Positions 7,399 through 15,648 are shown, counted from the stretch's first letter. The stretch: 20,367 nucleotides of DNA from Clostridia bacterium (GCA_017480265.1 JAFVAZ010000063.1:1-20367); one strand, 5' to 3'. The notes: a model not told the origin generated them from the letters alone. Numbers and translations are program-made.

Positions 7399-8634
7399 TC
7401 ATACGCTTTGCCCTGCTAGAAAGCCTGTTGAAAAGGCTATCTGTAGATTAAAGCCCCCCGTATATGCGTCTACGTCGATTATCTCCCCTGCAAAAAATAA
7501 CCTCTCTATTAATTTAGACTCCATCGTCTTAGGGTTGATCTCATCTGTACTGATCCCCCCTGAGGTAACTATAGCCTCTTCTATGGGCCTAAAATCTAAA
7601 ATATCTAAAGTTAAATCCTTCAAAATATAAACTAATCTTGCCCGCATTTCTTTGGTAATCTGGTGGCATTTTAAATCGGGATCTATATTTGAGAGCTCTA
7701 CAACTATTGGGATCATTTTGCTGGGGAGCAAATCTAATAGAGCGTTAGAAAAATTTTTGTTGATATATTTGCCAAAGTCTCTGAGTATTCTTTTGTCAAG
7801 TTGCGCGGCATCTAGCGCCGGCTTAAGATCAATATGTATAGAGTATTTGCAGGGAGAAAGATCCTTTAGATGGCAGCTTGCACTCAAAATGATAGGACCT
7901 GACACTCCAAAGTGCGTAAAAAGCATTTCTCCGAAATCTTCATATATCTTCTTCCCACTGGGATTTTCTCGAATAGACACGGCTACATTTTTTAAACTTA
8001 GCCCTTGCAAATCTTTGCAAAAAGGTTGTTTACAAATTAATGGCACCAAAGATGGCTTCAATTCATTTATAGTGTGGCCACACCTCCTTGCAAATTTAAA
8101 TCCATCGCCGGTTGACCCTGTAGAAGGATAAGAAATTCCGCCCGTTGCCAAAATCACAGCATCTGCATAGATTTTTTCTCCGCTTTGGCACATCGCTCCA
8201 AGGCATACGGAATCTTTGACCAATAAAGCTTTTATTCTTTTGTGCAAGATTTTACAATTATTCTTTTTTAAGATCTTTATTAATACATTGGCGACGTCCT
8301 CCGCTTTATCTGAAGTAGGGAAAACTCTGTTCCCTCGCTCTACCTTTAAACTAAGCCCATTTGCCACAAAAAAGTCTATCGTGTCAGCGGGAGAAAACCT
8401 AGACACTGCACTATATAAAAATTTACTATTGGTACAAACATTCCTCAAAAATTCATCTATACTGCAAGCATTCGTCATATTGCAGCGACCCTTTCCTGTT
8501 ATCCGTAGTTTTTTTCCTAAAATATTATTTTTTTCAGCTAAGATTACTTCATTGTTGTTTAGTAAAGCAGCTATGCTTGCCATCTGCCCTGCTGCACCCG
8601 CTCCTATGATCAATACTTTCTTCTTTGGCAGCAA
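7399..8634 (-). CDS. BaiN/HI0933-family FAD-dependent oxidoreductase
   Basis: A 411-residue flavoprotein of the HI0933/YhiN/BaiN group. It has an N-terminal Rossmann FAD-binding motif (VLIIGAGAAGQMAS), the family-specific KLRITGKGRCNMTN stretch, an ATGGISYPSTGSTGDG segment, and the C-terminal AGEIIDVDAYTGGFNLQIAF FAD-contacting segment. Some relatives have been linked to bile-acid metabolism, but most members are of unknown substrate, and no bile-acid genes are present here, so the name BaiN should not be read as function. The start is a TTG with GAAGGGGAG just upstream. It sits directly upstream of cmk, as in many Clostridia. Confidence 0.9.
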   Translation of the reverse strand: MLPKKKVLIIGAGAAGQMASIAALLNNNEVILAEKNNILGKKLRITGKGRCNMTNACSIDEFLRNVCTNSKFLYSAVSRFSPADTIDFFVANGLSLKVERGNRVFPTSDKAEDVANVLIKILKKNNCKILHKRIKALLVKDSVCLGAMCQSGEKIYADAVILATGGISYPSTGSTGDGFKFARRCGHTINELKPSLVPLICKQPFCKDLQGLSLKNVAVSIRENPSGKKIYEDFGEMLFTHFGVSGPIILSASCHLKDLSPCKYSIHIDLKPALDAAQLDKRILRDFGKYINKNFSNALLDLLPSKMIPIVVELSNIDPDLKCHQITKEMRARLVYILKDLTLDILDFRPIEEAIVTSGGISTDEINPKTMESKLIERLFFAGEIIDVDAYTGGFNLQIAFSTGFLAGQSV

Positions 8635-8686
8635 AATTTCTCCCCTTCTTGCTTTTAATATGCCTATTTGCGATATAATATAGATT

Positions 8687-9925
8687 TTAGTTGCAATTAT
8701 ATGCTAATTCTTTTATCAAGCTATATATATTCTCATTTGACTTTGACTTATCAAATTTCTTGCATGAATCTTTCATCAAAGATAAACTGACCTTATCGCA
8801 TATGAGCTCTTCGATGATCTCTTTACAATTCTTTCCGTTACCTATTTTTACCGCCATGTTATTTTTTACTAAAAAATCAGCATTTCCTTCTTCTTGCCCT
8901 GGCACAGCGTTAAAGATCGCCAGTGGCAGATTGCTGGCAAGTGCTTCAGAAACGGTAAGTCCCCCAGGCTTTGTGATAATCAAATCAGCAGCTTTCATGT
9001 AATCATAAACTTCACCGGTAAAAAAAATCAACCTGGTAGGTTTAGCCTTTCTTTCTCTATAAGCTGACTTTTTTAATTTCTCCAATACATCCGAATGAAT
9101 TTTTATCGATTTTTTTATTATATCTATCTTATCAAAATTTATTTTCGCACTTATTTTATAATTTTGCGGGTTAAGTTTTTTATCAAAAGCTTCGTAAAGT
9201 TTTTGGTTTTTCCCCGTTATAACTATGATCTGGAAGTCTTTTTCTATTTCTAAAAGGTCATTATATATATTTAAAATATTAGTGACCCCAAAGCTCCCCG
9301 CCATTATCAGAATAGTTGGTATATCTAGCTTCAAACTTAGTTTATTCAGAATTTCGCTTTTATTTTTTTGTGCATAAAAGGCTTCATTGACGGGGATCCC
9401 AAATGGATATATATTTTTTCCCGCCACTCCCCATTTTATCATACATGTTTTCATTTCATTGTTCGCCACAATATAAGCGTCTACATTCCTGCTGATCCAA
9501 GTCTTGTGTGGTACATAGTCCGTCATGATGCAAATAAGTGGCTTAGAAATTTTATTTTTTTCTTTTAAATACGATACCATTTCATTTGGGAACATGTGTG
9601 TAGTCACTATAGCATCTGGTTGAAATTTCTCTATCAACCCCAAAAGCTTTTTGCTAAAGAAATTGTTTAAAAGGACAACTAAGTCACTAAATCTGCTATC
9701 TTTATTAGAAGCGTGATATATGGTAGCAAATACCCGGGGACTTTTTTTTATCATATAGGCATAGCTATCGCTTATTGTCCTGTTTAGTATTGGGCTGATA
9801 TACTCGAGGGTATCTACTATTTCTACTTTAGTATCTGCATCTTTAGCTAATATATAAGACTTTAAAGCTTTTGCAGCTGTCATGTGCCCTCCGCCTGTAG
9901 AAGCTGATAAAATCAAAATATTCAT
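8687..9925 (-). CDS. MGDG-synthase/UgtP-like glycosyltransferase
   Basis: A 412-residue GT28-type glycosyltransferase. The N-terminus MNILILSASTGGGH is the acceptor-binding motif of monogalactosyldiacylglycerol synthases and processive diacylglycerol glucosyltransferases. The C-terminal half has a nucleotide-sugar-binding region with the TKPGGLTVSEALA motif, followed by PGQEEGNADFL. The likely reaction is transfer of glucose or galactose from a UDP-sugar to diacylglycerol at the inner membrane face, giving glycolipid or a lipoteichoic-acid anchor. I chose the ATG at 9923-9925 because AAGGAAG precedes it and it aligns with the conserved N-terminus; a TTG 36 bases upstream is less likely. It is first in a leftward operon ending with PlsC, another membrane-lipid enzyme. 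Confidence 0.88.
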   Translation of the reverse strand: MNILILSASTGGGHMTAAKALKSYILAKDADTKVEIVDTLEYISPILNRTISDSYAYMIKKSPRVFATIYHASNKDSRFSDLVVLLNNFFSKKLLGLIEKFQPDAIVTTHMFPNEMVSYLKEKNKISKPLICIMTDYVPHKTWISRNVDAYIVANNEMKTCMIKWGVAGKNIYPFGIPVNEAFYAQKNKSEILNKLSLKLDIPTILIMAGSFGVTNILNIYNDLLEIEKDFQIIVITGKNQKLYEAFDKKLNPQNYKISAKINFDKIDIIKKSIKIHSDVLEKLKKSAYRERKAKPTRLIFFTGEVYDYMKAADLIITKPGGLTVSEALASNLPLAIFNAVPGQEEGNADFLVKNNMAVKIGNGKNCKEIIEELICDKVSLSLMKDSCKKFDKSKSNENIYSLIKELAYNCN

Positions 9926-9980
9926 AAACTTATATCTTCCTTTATTATAAAAAGCATTCAAGCATCAACAGCTTTTTATT

Positions 9981-10008
9981 ATTATACCAAATGCAAGTTT
10001 GAAGTCAA
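9981..10008 (-). promoter_or_regulatory. Sigma-A promoter of the glycosyltransferase-cmk-plsC operon
   Basis: On the minus strand TTGACT (10003-10008) and TATAAT (9981-9986) are separated by 16 bases, about 55 bases upstream of the glycosyltransferase start. No other strong promoter is seen before the following three genes. Confidence 0.75.
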
Positions 10009-10136
10009 ATTAAACTTTATGTGTCACCAAAAGGCTCACTTATAATCCCCCATAGATAAGCGCAAAAATTCATTTTGGCTACTTATCTTTTGCTTCCTAT
10101 ATGCCTAGTTTAGTATGCCGTAATACGGTTAACCAC

Positions 10137-10165
10137 TTGTGCAAAACGCCACAATATATTATAAT
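10137..10165 (+). promoter_or_regulatory. Promoter of tRNA-Arg
   Basis: TTGTGC (10137-10142) and a perfect TATAAT (10160-10165) have a 17-base spacer. The predicted start of transcription is about five bases before the mature tRNA 5' end. A perfect small palindrome, CCGTAATACGG, lies at 10118-10128, just upstream of the -35 element. Confidence 0.7.
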
Positions 10166-10176
10166 AAAATAGGTCT

Positions 10177-10253
10177 CCGCCCGTAGCGAAGCTGGATATC
10201 GCAACAGATTCCGATTCTGGAGGTCGGGGGTTCAAATCCCTCCGGGCGGGCCA
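10177..10253 (+). tRNA. tRNA-Arg (anticodon CCG), CCA encoded
   Basis: The sequence folds as a standard cloverleaf. The acceptor CCGCCCG pairs fully with CGGGCGG, the D-stem GCGA pairs with TCGC, the anticodon loop is TTCCGAT, and the T-arm has the TTCAAAT loop. A G discriminator and an encoded CCA follow. Anticodon bases 34-36 are CCG, reading the arginine codon CGG. The outermost anticodon-stem pair (27-43) is A opposite G, leaving four good pairs in that stem. The gene precedes ispF by 55 bases with no terminator between them. Confidence 0.93.
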
Positions 10254-10308
10254 AAATCTAAAAAATGTAGTATCTTGTAGCGATATTTTGCCAAAAGAAG
10301 GTTATCAA

Positions 10309-10785
10309 ATGATGGTGGGGATTGGGTATGATGTGCATAGATTAACTGAAATGCGGCCATTGATATTAGGCGGAGTGAAAATTCCATATAAGCTGGGGCT
10401 TTGGGGGCATTCCGATGCTGATGTTTTGATTCATGCTATAATGGATGCTTTATTGGGGGCTGCTAATCTTGGAGATATCGGGAAGCTTTTTCCTGATAGC
10501 GATGATAAATACAAAGATGCGAATAGCATTCATTTGCTTAAAATTATATCCGAAAAAATAAAAAAGAAAAATTTACAAATTAAAAATATAGATAGCACTA
10601 TCGTGGCTCAGGCTCCAAGATTGATGGAATATATACCACAAATGGCGAAGAATATAGCACAAGCTTGCAGCATCTCCCCAGGTCAAGTAAACGTGAAAGC
10701 TACCACTGAAGAAACTTTAGGCTTCACCGGTGAGATGTTAGGGGTCAAAGCACTTGCCATTTGCCTGCTAGACGGAGTCGATTAA
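10309..10785 (+). CDS. ispF: 2-C-methyl-D-erythritol 2,4-cyclodiphosphate synthase
   Basis: A 158-residue enzyme of the non-mevalonate isoprenoid pathway that cyclises CDP-methylerythritol 2-phosphate with release of CMP. The zinc ligands are visible in GYDVH (Asp8, His10) and the downstream His of the LGGV-to-GHSDAD region, followed by the LIHAIMDALLGAANLGDIGK signature. The C-terminal TTEETLGFTGE motif contacts the nucleotide. I chose the ATG at 10309 (AAGAAGG upstream) rather than an in-frame TTG 21 bases earlier, because it gives the usual length and N-terminus. It lies just downstream of tRNA-Arg and may share its transcript. Confidence 0.94.
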   Translation: MMVGIGYDVHRLTEMRPLILGGVKIPYKLGLWGHSDADVLIHAIMDALLGAANLGDIGKLFPDSDDKYKDANSIHLLKIISEKIKKKNLQIKNIDSTIVAQAPRLMEYIPQMAKNIAQACSISPGQVNVKATTEETLGFTGEMLGVKALAICLLDGVD

Positions 10786-10848
10786 TACAAATACTTCTCT
10801 GCGCAATCCCATTAAGCTTAAGATCAGAAAATGCGAGGGATAAACGTG

Positions 10849-11550
10849 ATGGATCAATTCTCGAGAATGAAAAAACTAATACCTGCGGAAGACTTTGAAA
10901 AATTATCAAATAGCCATATAGCTATATTCGGTCTGGGCGGGGTAGGTTCCTATGTGGTGGAAGCTTTAGCCAGGTGCGGAGTAAAAAATTTCACACTGAT
11001 TGATAATGATAATATTGAATTATCTAACATTAATAGGCAAATCTTTGCTACTTTAAAAACAGTTGGACAAGCTAAAGTAAATGTAGCTAAAGAAAGAATC
11101 CTCAGCATCAATAATGATACCAAAGTTAATACGTTGAATAAGTTTTATTCAAGATAAAACCGCATAGATATTTCATTATACTATTATGTGGTAGATGAGA
11201 TAGACACGGTTTCCTCAAAGCTTGACCTGATAGAAGAATGCAAAAAGCTGAACCAACCAATAATAAGCTCTATGGGTACAGGCAACAAGCTTGAGCCTAC
11301 TAAATTTGTAGTGGCTGATATCTACGAAACATCCGTGTGCCCTTTGTGTAGAATAATGCGAAGAGAACTGAAAAAACGCGATATAAAAAATTTGAAGGTT
11401 GTTTACTCTACCGAAGTGCCAATACACCTAAGTAATACTGATAATCATAACGAGTCCCGGACAAATCAGCCCGGGAGTATCGCTTTTGTCCCTGCTGTAG
11501 CCGGGCTTATCATTGCAAGTGAAGTTATAAAAAGTCTAATCTCTAAATAG
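10849..11550 (+). pseudogene. tcdA: tRNA threonylcarbamoyladenosine dehydratase (TcdA/ThiF family), interrupted by an in-frame stop
   Basis: The frame encodes a full-length E1-like enzyme of the kind that converts t6A37 to its cyclic form in tRNA using ATP. The N-terminal part has the nucleotide-binding IFGLGGVGSYVVEALAR (about residues 26-42), the LIDNDNIELSNINRQ motif and the KV/RI segment. The C-terminal part has VVDEIDTVSSKLDLI, the zinc-binding-like CPLCRIMRRELKK and VVYSTE. A single TAA at 11155-11157 (codon 103) interrupts it between FYSR and NRIDISLYYYVVDEIDTV. Both halves are in the same frame and no residue block appears lost, so this looks like one nonsense change in an otherwise intact gene. 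It could be a recent mutation, an assembly or base-call error, or readthrough. A GTG at 11188 could in principle restart the C-terminal part. ATG 10849 has GAGGG upstream. Confidence 0.85.
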
Positions 11551-11612
11551 CTCTTTTCTTCTTTTTGATGGAATATTAAGCTTTGATCGTTGCTTTATTT
11601 TGAGTTTAAAAG

Positions 11613-13706
11613 TTAAAATTGAAACAATAGATCCTTATAATTAGGGTATGGCAAGATTTTCTGCGGCAAGTTTTCTTCAATTTGCTCCAAATAAGATTTT
11701 ATTTTACTTATTAAAGGGTAGATTTCTTGCTCATACTTTAATCTAAACTTTTTAATATCAGTTATATTTACATTATAAATGACGTTTTCTAATAGATTTA
11801 TTTTTTCGAATAATTTTGCAGTTAGGTTAGAGAACAAATCAAGGATAAGTTTTTCTGCACAGTTATCTGTCAAGGATAGTAGCTTTTCTTTATTTAGCAA
11901 TATCTCAGATAAATGTTTCATATATTGAAAAGAAGCCGGCAAAATCTGCGTTTTGGTTATGTATATCAGAGTTCGGCATTCCTTTATAGCAACTTTGCAG
12001 TAATTTTGGCTCAGAGCTAGATATCTGGAGTTTAGCTCTTTTTTTGAGTAAATTTTATGCTTTAAAAATAAATCTACATTTTTTTCTTTATTTAAAGCAT
12101 CAAAGCTTGCGAGGGCCATCTTATATGTGGAAAGGCCTCGTGCTATTGATTCATTTTTCCAGTATTTAGAGTAGTTGTCTCCATTAAATATAATTCTCTG
12201 GTGATCTTTAAGTATATCGGCGATCAAACTGACCGCATCTTTTTTTAGATTTTTACTCCTTGCTAAAGCATCCGCTATCTTTTTTATTTCATCTGCCACT
12301 ATTATATTCAGAGTCGCTATAGGTATGGCTATAGAACTATTGGCGCCCGGCATTCTAAATTCAAACTTATCACCAGTAAAGGCAAATGGTGAAGACCTAT
12401 TTCTATCAACGATATCTTTTTTTATATCAGGTAAGGTAGGTATATTAACATTAAGGAATTCTTCACTTTGTAATTTTTTTATATCTATTAATTTATGATC
12501 AGAAAAACTCAGTAAAGCTTTGTGCAGCTCTTCCCCCAAGTGAATAGAAAGTATACTGGGCGGCGCTTCCAGGCCGCCAAGCCTTAGGTCATTCTGATAG
12601 CTTGCTACGCACATTTTCAGGAGATCTTGGTGCTCATCTATAGCCTTAATAACTGCCGTTAAAAATAAGAAAAACTTCAAAGGATTCTGCTCGCTTCCTC
12701 CTATATCAAAGAGGTTTTGATCTGAATCCGTCATCAAAGACCAATTGAGGTGCTTTCCGCTGCCATTTATTTGATCAAAAGGCTTTTCGTGAAAAATGCA
12801 AACTAATTTATATTTGCGGGCCAATTCTTTCATTATTTCCATCATAAGTTTATTGTTATCCGCCGCTACATTTGCCGTTGTATGTATGGGGACTATTTCA
12901 TATTGAGAGGCTGCCGCTTCGCAATGCTTAGTTTTGGCCAGTATCCCTAACTTCCACAATTCAATATCCAGAGCCTGCATAAACCTCGATATCTGTGGAC
13001 TCATTTTGGCATAATAGTGTTCGTTTAGCTCTTGCTTATCCGCTGGCGAACCACCAAATAGCGTCCTACCACAAAGTTTTAAATCCATGCGTTTATTATA
13101 TAAACTCTCATCTATCAAAAAAAACTCTTGCTCTATGCCTGCTACCGGGAAAACTCGATGTGTCTCTCCATCCCCCAATATCTTAAGCAAATCGCGTGAA
13201 TACTCATCGACCAATTCCATTGACTTTAAGAGTGGGATTTTTTTATCTAAGATCTCACCCGTATAAGTGCAAAAAATAGCCGGGATATAGAGGATCTCAT
13301 TGCGAACAAATGCATACGAGGTAGGGTCCCAAACAGCGTACCCTTTCGCTTTATAAACGTTCCTGAGGCCTCCCGAGGGGAAGCTAGAGGCATCAGGTTC
13401 GCTCTTTATTAGGTCCTTCCCTGAAAATGACATTATTATCTTATCGTAATTTTTTCTACACATAAAGCTATCTTGTTTTTCGGCGATAAACCCGCTCAAA
13501 GGCTGAAACCAGTGGGAAAAATGTGTGGCTCCTTTGCTCATAGCCCACTCCTTCATGGCGGAGGCTACAGAATCAGCGAGCTCTAAGCTTAAATGCCCTC
13601 CAGATGTTGTTACCTTTTTTAGAAGTTTATAATTTTCATCAGAAAGTTTTTCTTCCATTATGTTTTCGTCAAAAACTGAACTTGCAAAAACCTTAGAAAT
13701 GTCCAT
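11613..13706 (-). CDS. glnN: Type III glutamine synthetase
   Basis: A 697-residue GSIII, which makes glutamine from glutamate, ammonia and ATP as a large cytoplasmic oligomer. Diagnostic stretches are the N-terminal MKEWAMSKGATHFSHWFQPL, PVAGIEQEFFLID with the metal-binding glutamates, GSGKHLNWSLMTD in the active site, and RSSPFAFTGDKFEFRMPG, followed by the helical C-terminal extension of the type. Length matches the family (about 700). The ATG is preceded by AGGAGA. It is transcribed away from the M23 peptidase across a 373-base region. No GlnR-type operator (TGTNA-N7-TNACA) was recognised upstream. The convergent tcdA end is 62 bases away, with no clear terminator. Confidence 0.94.
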   Translation of the reverse strand: MDISKVFASSVFDENIMEEKLSDENYKLLKKVTTSGGHLSLELADSVASAMKEWAMSKGATHFSHWFQPLSGFIAEKQDSFMCRKNYDKIIMSFSGKDLIKSEPDASSFPSGGLRNVYKAKGYAVWDPTSYAFVRNEILYIPAIFCTYTGEILDKKIPLLKSMELVDEYSRDLLKILGDGETHRVFPVAGIEQEFFLIDESLYNKRMDLKLCGRTLFGGSPADKQELNEHYYAKMSPQISRFMQALDIELWKLGILAKTKHCEAAASQYEIVPIHTTANVAADNNKLMMEIMKELARKYKLVCIFHEKPFDQINGSGKHLNWSLMTDSDQNLFDIGGSEQNPLKFFLFLTAVIKAIDEHQDLLKMCVASYQNDLRLGGLEAPPSILSIHLGEELHKALLSFSDHKLIDIKKLQSEEFLNVNIPTLPDIKKDIVDRNRSSPFAFTGDKFEFRMPGANSSIAIPIATLNIIVADEIKKIADALARSKNLKKDAVSLIADILKDHQRIIFNGDNYSKYWKNESIARGLSTYKMALASFDALNKEKNVDLFLKHKIYSKKELNSRYLALSQNYCKVAIKECRTLIYITKTQILPASFQYMKHLSEILLNKEKLLSLTDNCAEKLILDLFSNLTAKLFEKINLLENVIYNVNITDIKKFRLKYEQEIYPLISKIKSYLEQIEENLPQKILPYPNYKDLLFQF

Positions 13707-13754
13707 AATCGTTATCTCCTATTGAGCGTTATTTCAGTTGACGTAGCTTTATAA

Positions 13755-13784
13755 ATTATATTATCTGAAATTTGGAGTTATTAA
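13755..13784 (-). promoter_or_regulatory. Possible glnN promoter
   Basis: On the minus strand TTAATA (13779-13784) and TATAAT (13755-13760) are 18 bases apart, about 50 bases upstream of the glnN start. The -10 is perfect and the -35 is weak, which would suit activator-dependent expression. Confidence 0.4.
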
Positions 13785-13815
13785 TTTAATTTCGAAAAAC
13801 CTCAGAATAGTAAAG

Positions 13816-13829
13816 TTACAAAATTGTAA
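13816..13829. promoter_or_regulatory. Palindrome TTACAA-AA-TTGTAA, copy 1
   Basis: A 14-base dyad with two six-base arms around AA. The same arms recur at 14024-14037. This copy lies upstream of the proposed glnN promoter. Recurrence of the full 14-base motif in one intergenic region suggests a binding site for a dimeric regulator, which I cannot identify. Confidence 0.5.
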
Positions 13830-13992
13830 TAATTATTCATTACGACGCAGGAAATTCGTTGTTGAAAATTGCCTTATTTTCACCTGCTCTTAAAAATATT
13901 TATCAACTTGTGCGACCGCAGGTAAAATATTTTCTTGCATCCTAATGGTTTAAAGTGTTTTATGTTCAAAACATAGAAAATGAATTTTTACA

Positions 13993-14021
13993 TTGCATTG
14001 AGATAATTTTTGTGTTACAAT
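13993..14021 (+). promoter_or_regulatory. Sigma-A promoter of the M23 peptidase
   Basis: TTGCAT (13993-13998) and TACAAT (14016-14021) are 17 bases apart. The predicted transcription start, near 14028, falls inside the second TTACAA-N2-TTGTAA palindrome, the classic position for a repressor site. Confidence 0.65.
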
Positions 14022-14023
14022 TA

Positions 14024-14037
14024 TTACAAGATTGTAA
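14024..14037. promoter_or_regulatory. Palindrome TTACAA-GA-TTGTAA, copy 2
   Basis: It differs from copy 1 (13816-13829) only in one of the two central bases. It covers the predicted start of transcription of the peptidase gene. A further half-site, TTACAAT, overlaps the -10 element at 14015-14021. Confidence 0.55.
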
Positions 14038-14079
14038 TGAGTTATCATTTTTACATTTGCAGTAAGAAAGGTATATTAT

Positions 14080-15198
14080 ATGCTTGAAAAAAAGTTAAAT
14101 ACAAAAATAATCTCGTTTATTTCAATTGCCGCTTTATTTTTTTCGCAAAGTACTGTAGCGGCTAACGCGAAAGCTAGGACTTCTAGACATCACGGACAAG
14201 CTGATCTGAACTCTCAGCTGGCAAAAGTGAGAAACGACATCAGCAATAGAAGTAATAAATCTCAAGTTTTAATGAGTCAAATAAAAAGTTTTCAAAATCA
14301 AATAGACACAGAAAGCAAAAAGCTGGAAGGGCTAAATCAAAGTATAAACGAAAAACAAGCTAGAATAGATGAATTGCAAGAAAAAATCACTCAGCAACGA
14401 GAAACTCTAGCAAACTTAGTCCGAGATGAATATATATCAGGGAATGGTCTAACTCAGATTGAAGCATTAGTCAATTCAGATGATTTTTGGGATCTTTTGG
14501 ATAGCGCCGACATCATTCAAAAACTTAGCAACCGAGAATTGGAAGATATAAAAAGCTACGTCAGTTTATTGGATGAATTAGATAAAATCAAGGAAGACCT
14601 TGCGAAAGATAAAGATTTCAGCTATTCGACAAAGGAACACCTTTCTGCAAATAAAAAAGAGCTGGAATCAACTCTAAAAAACAACAATTCGATTATTGCC
14701 AGCCTAAAAAACAAAGAGACACAAATAGCCTTTGAAAAGAAAAAACAAGAGGAAGCAACCAGCAAGGCACATATGGACTATATTTCATCACATAAATCTC
14801 AGTATACAAAGGGACGCTATAGGCACCCTATACCGGGATATCGCATTACCTCCCCATTTGGTAAACGCAGAAGGGGATTTCACTACGGAGTGGACTTTTC
14901 AGGATCAGGGATCAACGGTAAGCCTATATTGGCGGTAGCAGATGGCGTCGTGATTAAATCTAATTCAACAGATAAGTGGGGACACGGTTGGGGATATTGT
15001 GTTATGGTTGATCATGGAAATGGATACGCTACCCAATATGCACATCTTAGCGCAGTATCTGTAAAACCTGGTCAACATGTAAAATCTGGGGACGTCCTCG
15101 GCAAAGTCGGGAATACCGGTCATTCTTTCGGTTCACATCTCCACTTTGAGACTTGGCACAATGGCTCTAGGTATAATCCTGCAACGGAATTGCAATAA
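14080..15198 (+). CDS. Secreted coiled-coil M23 peptidase (peptidoglycan hydrolase or activator)
   Basis: A 372-residue exported protein. Residues 1-30 form a signal peptide (KK, then a hydrophobic stretch, then AANA). Residues about 42-118 and 150-235 are charged, heptad-rich coiled coils as in EnvC/PcsB/CwlO-like proteins. The C-terminal M23 (LytM) domain starts near 250 with HPIPGYRITSPFGKRR. Metal and catalytic residues are all present: His268 and Asp272 in HYGVDF, His322 in AHLS, and the HLH pair His353/His355 in GSHLHFE. The domain therefore looks catalytically competent for cross-link cleavage rather than degenerate. It acts outside the membrane on peptidoglycan. The ATG is preceded by AAGAAAGG. 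It has its own promoter and terminator. Confidence 0.92.
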   Translation: MLEKKLNTKIISFISIAALFFSQSTVAANAKARTSRHHGQADLNSQLAKVRNDISNRSNKSQVLMSQIKSFQNQIDTESKKLEGLNQSINEKQARIDELQEKITQQRETLANLVRDEYISGNGLTQIEALVNSDDFWDLLDSADIIQKLSNRELEDIKSYVSLLDELDKIKEDLAKDKDFSYSTKEHLSANKKELESTLKNNNSIIASLKNKETQIAFEKKKQEEATSKAHMDYISSHKSQYTKGRYRHPIPGYRITSPFGKRRRGFHYGVDFSGSGINGKPILAVADGVVIKSNSTDKWGHGWGYCVMVDHGNGYATQYAHLSAVSVKPGQHVKSGDVLGKVGNTGHSFGSHLHFETWHNGSRYNPATELQ

Positions 15199-15230
15199 AA
15201 AAGTCAAATTTGATTTGCAGCTATAATATA

Positions 15231-15265
15231 AAAAATGGACACATAAAAATATGCGCTCCATTTTT
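15231..15265. terminator. Bidirectional terminator between the M23 gene and acpP
   Basis: A perfect 9-bp stem, AAAAATGGA (15231-15239) with TCCATTTTT (15257-15265), encloses a smaller CATA/TATG pair. T-rich tracts follow on both strands. It lies between two convergent genes and can end transcription from both sides. Confidence 0.85.
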
Positions 15266-15304
15266 ATTTGCTGAATGTACAGTCAAAAAATTAACTTTAG
15301 TAAC

Positions 15305-15532
15305 TTACTGGTTAGCTTTGATATAATTCACTAACTGCCCCACGGTCTTAATGCTTTCAACCGCTTCATCAGGTATTTCCATTTCAAATTCATCTTCTAA
15401 TGACATCAAAATATCTACAACATCCAGCGAATCTGCCCCCAGATCTTCTGATATATTGGTCTCTTCTGTGATTTTGTCCTCATCAACTGAAAATTGTTCA
15501 CTTAAAATTGTCTTTACTTTATTTAATATCAT
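15305..15532 (-). CDS. acpP: Acyl carrier protein
   Basis: A 75-residue acidic helical protein with the 4'-phosphopantetheine site in LGADSLDVVD (Ser35). It carries acyl chains during fatty acid synthesis, or for another acyl pathway. The ATG at 15530-15532 has AAGGAGA about 9 bases upstream. It stands alone here, without fab genes at either side, so it may be an accessory carrier protein rather than the main fatty acid one; the sequence itself looks like an ordinary AcpP. Confidence 0.93.
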   Translation of the reverse strand: MILNKVKTILSEQFSVDEDKITEETNISEDLGADSLDVVDILMSLEDEFEMEIPDEAVESIKTVGQLVNYIKANQ

Positions 15533-15648
15533 ATATCATTTTCTCCTTATTTTTATTGAGACTTTTTTAACAGACAATATAAATTAATGCAAAATAAATC
15601 CTTGCAACTACATATACCAAGGCAGGATCGAATTAATATCCATAAACA

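Larger units (their letters stand above)
13707..14079. other. Divergent intergenic region between glnN and the M23 peptidase
   Basis: This 373-base gap has no gene-like frame. It contains the proposed glnN promoter, two copies of a TTACAA-N2-TTGTAA palindrome, a small dyad TATGTT-CAA-AACATA near 13970, the peptidase promoter, and a near-identical direct repeat TTTTTACATTGCA / TTTTTACATTTGCA (13985-13997 and 14049-14062). The concentration of sites suggests regulated divergent transcription. Confidence 0.55.

Noticed and set aside
10118..10128. CCGTAATACGG as a tRNA operator or attachment site
   Set aside because: A single 11-base palindrome; no second copy and no integrase or element boundary near the tRNA.
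11188..11550. Separate GTG-initiated gene for the C-terminal half of tcdA
   Set aside because: It is in the same frame as the upstream half, lacks a ribosome binding site, and encodes only part of one conserved protein.
13816..14037. BlaI/MecI- or CopY-type operators
   Set aside because: Those dyads read TACA-N2-TGTA, while here four bases separate TACA and TGTA, and no partner regulator gene is nearby.
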